NCBI RefSeq assembly: GCF_010730745.1
Contig: NZ_AP022615.1
Span: 1,550,001-1,614,000 of the forward strand
From: Mycobacterium heidelbergense
GTDB lineage: Bacteria; Actinomycetota; Actinomycetes; Mycobacteriales; Mycobacteriaceae
Direction of reading: 5' to 3'
Length of the DNA: 64,000 nt
Numbering within the stretch: position 1 is the stretch's first letter; the number at the start of each line of letters is the position of its first letter. The position numbers and the translations under genes are program-made. Of the stretch, positions 26,921 through 35,143 are shown in pieces. The notes under the pieces are model-generated. The model saw nothing but the letters and a program-made list of their open reading frames with translations, ran no database searches and was not told the DNA's origin.

Positions 26921-28534
26921 ATGAGCGAGTCGCTCGGGTTGTCGATCGGGGTGGCCAACCTGGTCGCAGCCCGCGCGACCGGCGCCCCGGTGGCCCGCAG
27001 CTCCGTATTGACGTTATTCGAGCACCGGCCGACTGAAGTCGGCCTGCCGGAAGAAAATCGCAATCTCACCGAACCCGGCCTGGTGCTGCGCGGATTCGTC
27101 GAGCGGGTCGGCGACCGCGCCCCGTTGGTGGCGGCCGACGGGACGAAGTACCTCGGCGAGGTGCTGACGGTCGAAGCGATCGAAGCGATGGCCCGTACGG
27201 TCGGCTACGGGACGCCGGTCACCATCGCGGTCCCCGCGTATTGGTCGGAGGCCCAGTCCACCGCGTTGCGCGAGGAGTTCTTCGCCCAGACCGATTTGAC
27301 GCGAAGCGGCGTGGCTCCGGTGTTGGTCTCCGACGCCACGGCCGCGCTGGCGGCGCTGCGCGCCAAGCCGGGATTCCCGACCGGCGGCGTCGTTGCGCTG
27401 TGCGACTTCGGCGCCAGCGGCACCAGCGTCACCCTGTTCAATGCCGCCTCGAACTTCCAGCAGATCGGCCCGTCGGTGCGGTACGCCGATTTCTCCGGCG
27501 ACGGAATCGATCAGCTCATCCTCAATCACGTGCGGGCCTCTGAAGCCACCAGCACCACGCGAATCGGCGCACAAAACCGCCTGCTCGGCGAATGCCGGCG
27601 CGCCAAGGAGCAACTGTCGGCGGCCACGGCGGCCACGGTCGCGGCGGGTTCCGGTGACGACGTTCGGCTGTCCCGCAACCAATTCGAGCAACTGATTTCC
27701 GAGCCGCTGGACCGGTTCGTCAGCACCGTGGAAGAGGTGTTGCGGCGCAACGGGATTCCGCGATCCACCCTGGCGTCGGTGGCGACCGTCGGTGGCGGCG
27801 CAAGCATTCCGCTCATCACGACGCGCCTGTCGGGCCGCCTGCAGGTGCCGATCCATACCGCACCGCAGCCCGCGTCGAGTGCGGCCGTGGGCGCGGCGGT
27901 GCTCGGCCAGCAGCGAGCCTCGGCGGGCGCCTCGACAGCGGCAAGCCCAATGGTCGAGACCCCGACCGAATTGGTCGAAACCGCCCGGGTCACCAGCGGC
28001 GACGGTGCCGTGGCGTGGTCGCAAGACGCCGACGACGCAGCCGATCCGGTGCCCTATACCGGCCGCGACGCCACCGGCGAATATACCCGTGAGACAACGG
28101 ATTTCGATGATGCGGACGGTGACCGCTCCGCCGCGTCCCTACCGTGGTACAAGCGCACGGCGCTGGTCTTGAGCGTGGTCGGCGCGGGTGTGGCCGTGCT
28201 GGTGGCGGTGGTGTTGGCGCTGACCCTGGGCCACACCAAAACCAACCCGGTCAATACGACCCCACCGAACTCACCGCCACCGCCAACGTCGCAAACCGTG
28301 ACCATAACGGGGCCGAACGACACCACCACCGTGACGGTGATCCCGCCTCCACCGCCACCGTCGACCGAGCCACCCGCGAGCACGGCAACGAGCCAGCCCC
28401 CCACCACGACGAGCCCACCGACCACCACGAGCGCCGCGCCGACCACGACATCGCCGGCAACCACCACCGCGCCGCCAACGCCCACACGGGAAAGACCGCT
28501 GCCGCTCCGCCCGGAGTCCCCGTTCCGGCGTTAG
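26921..28534 (+). CDS. membrane-anchored Hsp70-like protein
   Basis: 537 residues. The first ~330 form an Hsp70/actin-type ATPase fold: SIGVANLVAARA at the N-terminus, SDATAALAALRA, phosphate-2-like ALCDFGASGTSVTLF and adenosine motif VATVGGGASIPLI. Phosphate-1 is degenerate against DnaK. A linker is followed by a helix (ALVLSVVGAGVAVLVAVVLA) and an external Pro/Thr tail (TTTSPPTTTSAAPTTTSP). No substrate-binding domain of DnaK type. Convergent with iniC, stops overlapping by a few bases. Confidence 0.75.
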   Translation: MSESLGLSIGVANLVAARATGAPVARSSVLTLFEHRPTEVGLPEENRNLTEPGLVLRGFVERVGDRAPLVAADGTKYLGEVLTVEAIEAMARTVGYGTPVTIAVPAYWSEAQSTALREEFFAQTDLTRSGVAPVLVSDATAALAALRAKPGFPTGGVVALCDFGASGTSVTLFNAASNFQQIGPSVRYADFSGDGIDQLILNHVRASEATSTTRIGAQNRLLGECRRAKEQLSAATAATVAAGSGDDVRLSRNQFEQLISEPLDRFVSTVEEVLRRNGIPRSTLASVATVGGGASIPLITTRLSGRLQVPIHTAPQPASSAAVGAAVLGQQRASAGASTAASPMVETPTELVETARVTSGDGAVAWSQDADDAADPVPYTGRDATGEYTRETTDFDDADGDRSAASLPWYKRTALVLSVVGAGVAVLVAVVLALTLGHTKTNPVNTTPPNSPPPPTSQTVTITGPNDTTTVTVIPPPPPPSTEPPASTATSQPPTTTSPPTTTSAAPTTTSPATTTAPPTPTRERPLPLRPESPFRR

Positions 28535-30039
28535 CGCGGCCGAACGTTGGACATGTCGTAACCGCGTGCGGCGAAATCCGCGACCATCGCCTCGGCGCTG
28601 CGCACCGCGGCGCGGCAGGCCTGGGTGGTGAACGGGTCGTTGAGGGGGTGCTCGGCGCGGCGTCGCCAACGTTGTGCGGCGGCGAATGCGGCGCGCGGAC
28701 CCTCCTGCGGATCGCCGGGCTGTAGGCCCAGCCTGCTGGCCGGGTCGGTGCCCGAGCCGCCGATGATGCGGCGCAGCGAGGCGACCTCGTCGTCGTTCAA
28801 GGTGGTTGGGCGGCAATGTAATTGGCTGAGGAGTCTCAGCTCTTCGAAGGCATGGGTGTCGGCCAGCAGCGGGTCGATGTCGGCGATGATGTACGGCGTC
28901 GCCACGATCGGAAACGCCTCGACAAACCTGCGCAACGACACCAGCGCGGTGTGCGCCTTGAGCATGTCGGAGCGTTGCGCGAATTGCCGGTCGATGACCT
29001 GGCGCAGCGCCACCAGCCCGCTGCGCTCCAGCAGTTCGTCGACCAGTCCCGCCGCGTCGGTGACCCCGGCGGCCAGCACGGCGATCGAGATCCGGAGGCC
29101 GAACATGCCGAACCGTTCGAGCAGTTGCGCGCGGGTCGCGGCGTCGACGGGCAACGGGCTGTCCGCTCGCACGAAGCGATCCGCGCTCAGCATGGCCCTA
29201 CTGAGCGTGGCGTTGTCGGCGCCAGCGAGCCGCTGCAGCGCGAGGAATTCGCTCTGACGCAGCGTGCGCGCGGTGAGCGCGAGCAGCCCGGACACCGGCA
29301 CCACCGCCTGGCAGATGCCCGTCCGATTCATTTCGCGGGTGAACCGCTTGGCCACGTCGGCCGCCGACAGCATCGCGTCGATCCGGCCGGCGCCGATCTC
29401 GTCGGCCCGTGACGCCACGCCGATGATACCCAGCGCCCCCGCCGCGCCGCCGACCAGGTGACCGATCTGTTTGAGCAGCGCGATGTCGGCGGCGTTGAGG
29501 GTCCGCAACAGGAACACCACCGCGTCGACCCGCGGCACCCCGTCGGGGGGCAACAGCAGCTGCAGGGTGCGTTCGGAGATGTCGCGCGCCAACGACGACG
29601 TCCCCGGGGTGTCGATGATGGTGACGTCGACCAGTTCTTCCGCCGGCCATTCGACGTCTAGGTCGGCCACATCCGCCGGGTTGAGCGTCCGGAAGTCGAA
29701 CGTCAGGCCGGCGCTGCGGTTGATCGGGACGTTCGAATGCCGTCCGCCCCAGTGGTTGGCGGTGACCTTCGGCGTCGGGCCATGCCGGAACCACGTCACG
29801 ATCCGGGTGGCCTCGGTGGCGTCCGTCGGGGCGATGTCCTCGCCCACCAAAGCGTTGACCAGAGTGGACTTTCCGGCCTTGAGCGTGCCGGCCAGCGCGA
29901 TGCGGATCGGTTCGCCCAGCCGCGCGCCGATGCGGTCCAATTCATAGAAGACGTCGGGGCGTTGCCGATACGCCGGCTCGCCCCGATAGGCCTGGATGGT
30001 TCCGCCGAGAATCGCGCGGACCTGATCGCTCGTGCTCAC
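28531..30039 (-). CDS. iniC: isoniazid-inducible dynamin-like GTPase IniC
   Basis: 502 residues. P-loop AGTLKAGKSTLVNALVGED, G3 IIDTPGTSSLA and a G4-like ASRADE. Bacterial dynamin-like protein acting with IniA at the membrane under cell-wall stress. Start overlaps the iniA stop by 4 bp. Position and order (iniB-iniA-iniC) match Rv0341-Rv0343. Confidence 0.9.
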   Translation of the reverse strand: MSTSDQVRAILGGTIQAYRGEPAYRQRPDVFYELDRIGARLGEPIRIALAGTLKAGKSTLVNALVGEDIAPTDATEATRIVTWFRHGPTPKVTANHWGGRHSNVPINRSAGLTFDFRTLNPADVADLDVEWPAEELVDVTIIDTPGTSSLARDISERTLQLLLPPDGVPRVDAVVFLLRTLNAADIALLKQIGHLVGGAAGALGIIGVASRADEIGAGRIDAMLSAADVAKRFTREMNRTGICQAVVPVSGLLALTARTLRQSEFLALQRLAGADNATLSRAMLSADRFVRADSPLPVDAATRAQLLERFGMFGLRISIAVLAAGVTDAAGLVDELLERSGLVALRQVIDRQFAQRSDMLKAHTALVSLRRFVEAFPIVATPYIIADIDPLLADTHAFEELRLLSQLHCRPTTLNDDEVASLRRIIGGSGTDPASRLGLQPGDPQEGPRAAFAAAQRWRRRAEHPLNDPFTTQACRAAVRSAEAMVADFAARGYDMSNVRPR

Positions 30040-31877
30040 GAGCGTCCTACGGTTACCGGGGGCGTCAGCTTTTCTAGGTTGTCGATGACCTGGTCCAGGA
30101 TGTTCAACTGCCGCTCCAGTTCACGAATCCTATTGTCGCGCTCGGTTTCTTCGATGTGCGCCTCGGTGAGGGTGGCCTGCAACGATTCGTTGAGCGATCG
30201 GGCGACCTCGTTGCCGATGTCGCGGTAGTGGTCGCGCAGCGCGCGCTGGATCGCCTTGAGCCGGTCGCGCGACTCCTTACCCACCACGAACGACACATCG
30301 TCGACGAAGCGCCGGACGTTGGTCTTGGCCTCGGCGCGTGCCCGCATCAGCCGGTTCTCCCTGTCCTCCTTGTAGGCCATGCGGCCCAGCAGCAGCCCGG
30401 CTCCCACCGACAGCGGGTTGAACAGACCCAGCCCGGCCACCGACGACAACATGCCGATCATCACCACACCGCCGTAGGAGCCGCGCAGGCCCGTGACCAT
30501 TTTCTGGCCCTTGCCGGCCGGCTTGGATTCCAGCTGGGCCAGCGACTTGAGCCGGCCGAAGTCGCCACCCATCAGACGACCGGTCAGTTCCGGAGACATG
30601 ACCGAGTCCAGCCCCGCATCGGCGAATGAACGGGCCACGTCGTCAGCCAACGCTTCGGCCCGCCGGTAGGACCAGACGAAGTTGTCCCCGACGGCGGTGG
30701 CGACCGTCTCCTCGACGTCCATGCCGATCTCGGCCCAGTGGCGGGTCGGATCGCACGCATCGATCCGGCGCTCGATCTCCTCGGTGAGGGCGCGGAAGCG
30801 GGCCCGCATGTCGTGGTCCACATCGGCGTACAGGTCGGTGAATCCGTCGTTGAGCACCTGCTGCCACAGGGCGGACTGGTTGAGGGCATCCTGGGCCTCG
30901 CGCTTGCGCCGCTCCAGATCGTCGGCGAGGCGGTCACGAAAGTCCGGGTCGTCGACCACGGCCAGCTCGGAGCCCACGGACATCACTAAATGCTCTGCAG
31001 CCGAACGTATTTCGGATAGGACCTGATCCCGCACCCGGTCCGTCTCGCGGGACAGCACCTTCTCGCTGAGGAACCTGACGATCGACGGAAAGTTCGACTC
31101 GTCGTTGAGTTCTTTGTCGTTGAGCGTGACGGCGTGGCTGCGCAGCAGCGACGACACCGGGAGGATCGGGATCGGCACGCCCGCGCGCTGCAAGTGCCCG
31201 GCGTTGGTGCTGACGATCTCGCGCCAGTGCGGGTACAGATCGGTTTTGGTGGCCACCAACACGGCGACGGGGCAGATTTGATACGCCTGGCTGATGAACC
31301 GCATCTCCGGTTCGGTCAGTTCCTGGCTGGTGTCGCTCACCATCAACAGGGCGTCCGCATCCGGCAGCAGTCCGAGCGTCGCGGACAAGTGCGGCTGCCC
31401 GTGGCCGCCGACGCCGGGGGTGTCGATGAACGCCAGCCCGCCCTGCAGCAGCGGGCTGGGCGCGCCGATCTCGACGCGCAGCACCTCGCGGCTGCCGGCT
31501 TGCGGCGCTCGACGCAGGTCGGTGTTGATGTCATCGACCGGGATGTCGATGGCCGCGGGTTCGCCATTGGGTCCCGCGGCCACGACCAGCCGGGCCGACG
31601 GCGGGTCGCCGTAGCTGACGACGGTGATCACGACGGTGGCCTCGTCGTCGCCGACCCGCGCCACCGGCAAGTTCAACAGCGAGTTGAGCAGTTGGCTCTT
31701 GCCCTGTTTGAGCTGCCCGGCGATCACGACCCGGATTTTCGGGTCGAGGATGCGCTCGCGGGCCCGGGTCAGGCGCTGCGCCAGGTCGTTGCGGTCGTTG
31801 AGTTCGGCAATGGCGATGGTGTGGTCGATCAGTTCGACGATGACGTTGACCCGCCGCGGGTCATCGAGTTGGGTCAC
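30036..31877 (-). CDS. iniA: isoniazid-inducible dynamin-like GTPase IniA
   Basis: 613 residues. GTPase motifs AGQLKQGKSQLLNSLL, DTPGVGGHGQ and ATKTDLYPHW. A hydrophobic hairpin (GGVVMIGMLSSVAGLGLFNP) near residue 475 is the membrane-insertion tip known for IniA. A C-terminal coiled coil (IRELERQLNILDQVIDNLEK) closes the protein. Membrane-fission dynamin-like protein of the envelope stress response. In operon with iniB (102 bp gap) and iniC (4-bp overlap). Confidence 0.92.
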   Translation of the reverse strand: MTQLDDPRRVNVIVELIDHTIAIAELNDRNDLAQRLTRARERILDPKIRVVIAGQLKQGKSQLLNSLLNLPVARVGDDEATVVITVVSYGDPPSARLVVAAGPNGEPAAIDIPVDDINTDLRRAPQAGSREVLRVEIGAPSPLLQGGLAFIDTPGVGGHGQPHLSATLGLLPDADALLMVSDTSQELTEPEMRFISQAYQICPVAVLVATKTDLYPHWREIVSTNAGHLQRAGVPIPILPVSSLLRSHAVTLNDKELNDESNFPSIVRFLSEKVLSRETDRVRDQVLSEIRSAAEHLVMSVGSELAVVDDPDFRDRLADDLERRKREAQDALNQSALWQQVLNDGFTDLYADVDHDMRARFRALTEEIERRIDACDPTRHWAEIGMDVEETVATAVGDNFVWSYRRAEALADDVARSFADAGLDSVMSPELTGRLMGGDFGRLKSLAQLESKPAGKGQKMVTGLRGSYGGVVMIGMLSSVAGLGLFNPLSVGAGLLLGRMAYKEDRENRLMRARAEAKTNVRRFVDDVSFVVGKESRDRLKAIQRALRDHYRDIGNEVARSLNESLQATLTEAHIEETERDNRIRELERQLNILDQVIDNLEKLTPPVTVGRS

Positions 31878-31978
31878 CGCGCTGCCCCACTTTCTCGCTT
31901 GGATGCACTGAAATCACGGTATGCGGGAAGCGGCGGGGACCAAACAGTCCCCGCCGTCTCGCCACGCGATCGGGATCG

Positions 31979-34207
31979 TCAGCCGTGCGGCCCGGCCGGG
32001 TGCGCAGCGGGCGCCGGGTGCGGTGCCGGGGCCGGAGCGTGCACCGGGGCCGGCTCATGCGGGGTGCCTTCAAACACCGACGGGCTGTGCGGCGCTGGGG
32101 CCGGCGAGTGCTCGACCGGAGCGGGCGCGTGCTGGATGGGCGCCGGCGCGTGCTGAACCGGCGCGGGCGCCTGCTCTGGCTGATGGATCACCGGCGAGCT
32201 TGTGCCCCCATGGTTGACGGGGCCGCCGCCACCGGCGGGATTCTGGATGACGGGGCCGGGGTGCGACGGAGACGTCGCATGTCCACCAACGTTGGCCCCA
32301 GCACCACCGCCGCCCTGAATGACGGGGCCTTGTCCACCTGCGGCGGCGGGGTCGTGCTGGACAGGGGCGCCACCGGCGTTGACCGGGCCGCCGCCACCGA
32401 GCGTGGCACCTTCTTGGCCGAGGATCTGGCCGTGCGCCCCGCCGCCGGCTCCCCCGGCGATGGCGCCGCCCGCGCCTTGGCCTGCGCCAGCAGCCGCGAT
32501 GGGACCGCCGAACCCGCCGGCCGCAGCGCCACCGCCGGTGGCGTGGCCGCCCAAGCCTGCACTCCCAGCAATGGACGGGGTCGCCGTTTGGGGCGTCGCG
32601 TGGCCGCCAAGGGCGCTGCCGTCGCCGCTCAAAATCGCGCTGCTTCGCTCGCCACCGATGCCCAGTCCAGCGCCGCCCGCCGCGCTGGCGCCCGCCTGGC
32701 CACCGACACCAACACCCGCGAGTGGGCTGGAGATGTGAGGCGTAGCGGCACCGTTCACCGCAGCACCTTCGCTGGCGATCAATCCCGCTTGACCGCTCGC
32801 GCCGGCGCCGAGCGCCGCGTTGCCGCCGGCACCGGCGAAGCCACCGACATTGCCTGCACCTGCCAGCCCAGCGCCTGCGGCAAGACCGGCCTGAGTGCCC
32901 AGACCACCGCCGCCAGCAACGCTGGCTTGGCTAACGAGCGTGGCCTGGGCGCCGGCACCAGCACCGAACCCGCCCTCAGCCTGACCACCGAAGGCGCCAC
33001 TGGCACCGAACCCACCGCCGGCCAGGCCACCGAAGGCGCCACCGGCCCGGCCGCCAGCTTCCCCTGCTAAGCCGACGCCAGCCTGCGCGCCGGCGGAGCC
33101 GCCAAAACCGGCCTCACCCCCCAAGCCCGCACGACCACCAAGACCGGCAGCACCGCCCAGACCGGCACCAGCGCCAAAACCAACCCGGCCACCCAGACCA
33201 GCCTCACCGCCTAGGCCTGCGCCGCCACCAACGCCAGCTCCACCAGCAAGGCCCACGCCGCCGCCAAGACCGGCGCGAGCACCCAGCCCGGCCTGACCCC
33301 CGAGGCCGAATCCGCCGGCGAGTCCAGCGCGACCATCAAGACCCAAGCCGCCGCCTATCTGAGCACCCAGAGCCGCCTGGCCGCCCAAATCGAAGCCCGT
33401 CTGAGCGCCCAGGCCGGCCCCAAGCCCGAGGTTCAAACCGGTGTTGATCTGAGCCCCGAAGCCAACCGCCCCACCCAGGCCCAGCCCAAGACCCAAGCCG
33501 GCGTTGATTTCGGCACCCAATCCAGCCCCGGCGCCCAAGCCGCCGCCAACGAGCGGACCCGGACCGAAACCACCCCAACCAGGACCAAAACCGGGACCAA
33601 AGCCGCCCCAACCATGTTCCAACCCGGGACGGAACCCATCCCAGCCACGCTCGAACCCAGGGCGGAAATCACCCCAGCCGGGGCCGAAACCGGGACCGAA
33701 CCCACCAGTGCCTGGTCCGAACGCGCCCCAACCCGGCTGCCATCCATACCCACCAGCACCGGCATTCCACAGCCCGGTGTCAAAGGCATTGAGCAGTCCG
33801 CCGCTCAACCCGCCGACGACGGCGGCCCCGTCGCCCAGTACAGCGTCTGCGCCATACACGACGGGAGCGACGGCGTCACCCACCAACGCGGCACCGTCAT
33901 CGGCAACCGCGGAAACCAGGCCGGGCCCATACCCGTCGTAAGGGTCATAACCGCCATACGCATAAGGGTCATCGCCCCCATACGCGGGGGCGTAGCCGTA
34001 CTGATCGGTCAGGACCTGCTGCAAACCGCCGATCGGGTCGCCGCCGAGGTCCAAACTGGGCATCGCATTCGCCGCCGCCATCGCGAACTCGTCGGGTGCC
34101 GCATTGACCCCGGCCTCGGCCATCGCCTGCTCGGGACCATTAAGGAAGGTTTGGGCCGCTTCTGGACTGGTGAACAGGGACAGGATGTATTCGATCAGCG
34201 TGTCCAT
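31979..34207 (-). CDS. iniB: isoniazid-inducible protein IniB, long Gly-rich form
   Basis: 742 residues, clearly longer than the 479-residue M. tuberculosis protein. The N-terminal domain (MDTLIEYILSLFTSPEAAQT then FLNGPEQAMAEAGV) is the conserved IniB head. Residues ~140-560 are Gly-rich repeats (GLGGRAGLGGEAGFGG type) and the end is a Pro/His/Ala tail (HAPAPIQHAPAPVEHSPAPA). Cell-wall-like repetitive structure. First gene of iniBAC; a 20-bp motif shared with the iniR promoter lies 134 bp upstream. Confidence 0.9.
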   Translation of the reverse strand: MDTLIEYILSLFTSPEAAQTFLNGPEQAMAEAGVNAAPDEFAMAAANAMPSLDLGGDPIGGLQQVLTDQYGYAPAYGGDDPYAYGGYDPYDGYGPGLVSAVADDGAALVGDAVAPVVYGADAVLGDGAAVVGGLSGGLLNAFDTGLWNAGAGGYGWQPGWGAFGPGTGGFGPGFGPGWGDFRPGFERGWDGFRPGLEHGWGGFGPGFGPGWGGFGPGPLVGGGLGAGAGLGAEINAGLGLGLGLGGAVGFGAQINTGLNLGLGAGLGAQTGFDLGGQAALGAQIGGGLGLDGRAGLAGGFGLGGQAGLGARAGLGGGVGLAGGAGVGGGAGLGGEAGLGGRVGFGAGAGLGGAAGLGGRAGLGGEAGFGGSAGAQAGVGLAGEAGGRAGGAFGGLAGGGFGASGAFGGQAEGGFGAGAGAQATLVSQASVAGGGGLGTQAGLAAGAGLAGAGNVGGFAGAGGNAALGAGASGQAGLIASEGAAVNGAATPHISSPLAGVGVGGQAGASAAGGAGLGIGGERSSAILSGDGSALGGHATPQTATPSIAGSAGLGGHATGGGAAAGGFGGPIAAAGAGQGAGGAIAGGAGGGAHGQILGQEGATLGGGGPVNAGGAPVQHDPAAAGGQGPVIQGGGGAGANVGGHATSPSHPGPVIQNPAGGGGPVNHGGTSSPVIHQPEQAPAPVQHAPAPIQHAPAPVEHSPAPAPHSPSVFEGTPHEPAPVHAPAPAPHPAPAAHPAGPHG

Positions 34208-34340
34208 GATCGGTTCCCTTCAAAACTCTGAAGCATTTCGCCGGCCAACCGGCATTTCCATATACACGCTATGCATTTCGCGCGGCCCAGGAATCGGGGC
34301 GCGATCCCCCAGAAGCTCAAGCGCCTACCGGGGTCGATCG

Positions 34341-34360
34341 GGGCACCCCATTAGGGGATT
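34341..34360. promoter_or_regulatory. shared ini motif upstream of iniB
   Basis: gggcaccccattaggggatt, containing the palindrome CCCC-ATTA-GGGG and followed by a second aggggatt. 18 of 20 positions match the motif at 35071-35090 before iniR. Candidate IniR binding site. Confidence 0.6.
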
Positions 34361-34440
34361 AGGGGATTGTCCGATGGCCGCATTCGCGCAGGTCGCGAGC
34401 CCAGCCGTCGATCATTGCCGGGCAACGGAAAGGAAGCGGA

Positions 34441-34968
34441 TCACCCGTGGATGCCGAAGCCGTGGTGATCGGGGTCGACGGTGTGCGGGTGGGGGGCCGG
34501 GTGGTCCCAGGCGCTCACATCCTGTGCCGGGAACCCCCCGTGGTCGATCGTGCTGTCGGGCACTTCCACGCCGGTGAACAGCACCGACGGCTCGTGCGGG
34601 ACGGGCCCCGGCGGATGTGGATCGGCGGGGGCCGGCATCGACGGTTGGCTGATCACGGTGGTGACCGGACCGTGCCGCTCGACGACTCCCGCCGGGGTGT
34701 GCGGGGCGAACGAGTCGAGCGCCGCCGCGGCCGCGCCGCTCGACCAGACGTTGCTGTGCTCGACGGCGGGCGCTCCCGAGGCGGCACCCGCGGGACTGGC
34801 CATCGACAACGAATCCGACACCATCGGGATCAGATTGTTCACGTCAGCACTGGTCACACCTGTAAGGTGGGCATCGGCGATCGCCTGCGCCGGGTTGGCC
34901 GCGTAGTGGGCGGCCGCGTCGGGATCCCGCACCAGCGCGATCACGAAGTCAAGCAACGAGTTTGCCAA
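34441..34968 (-). CDS. Rv0340-like protein with IniB-type N-terminal domain
   Basis: 175 residues from TTG 34968 (LANSLLDFVIALVRDPDAAA), chosen because GAGGAGGT lies 6 nt before it. The N-terminus resembles the head of IniB (a short helix followed by a DPDAAAHYAANPAQAI segment), then a Pro/His-rich tail ending PDHHGFGIHG. Located between iniB and iniR as Rv0340 is in M. tuberculosis. Probably co-regulated with iniBAC; function unknown. Confidence 0.8.
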   Translation of the reverse strand: MANSLLDFVIALVRDPDAAAHYAANPAQAIADAHLTGVTSADVNNLIPMVSDSLSMASPAGAASGAPAVEHSNVWSSGAAAAALDSFAPHTPAGVVERHGPVTTVISQPSMPAPADPHPPGPVPHEPSVLFTGVEVPDSTIDHGGFPAQDVSAWDHPAPHPHTVDPDHHGFGIHG

Positions 34969-35070
34969 CGCACACCTCCTCACGCGCACCCGGCCAGATA
35001 TCACGATGCTATCGGCCAACACAACGCGTGTGATCGGTGCGCAACCCACCTGTCTTACGGCACTATTAGG

Positions 35071-35090
35071 GGGTGCTCCATTAGGGGATT
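35071..35090. promoter_or_regulatory. shared ini motif upstream of iniR / Rv0340-like gene
   Basis: gggtgctccattaggggatt, 54 bp before the iniR start and between the divergent iniR and Rv0340-like genes. Near-identical to the motif before iniB. Confidence 0.6.
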
Positions 35091-35143
35091 GACGGGGGTT
35101 CACCGGGTCGGCTTATCCACCCAGCGGGAAGGGGGGACACGAT

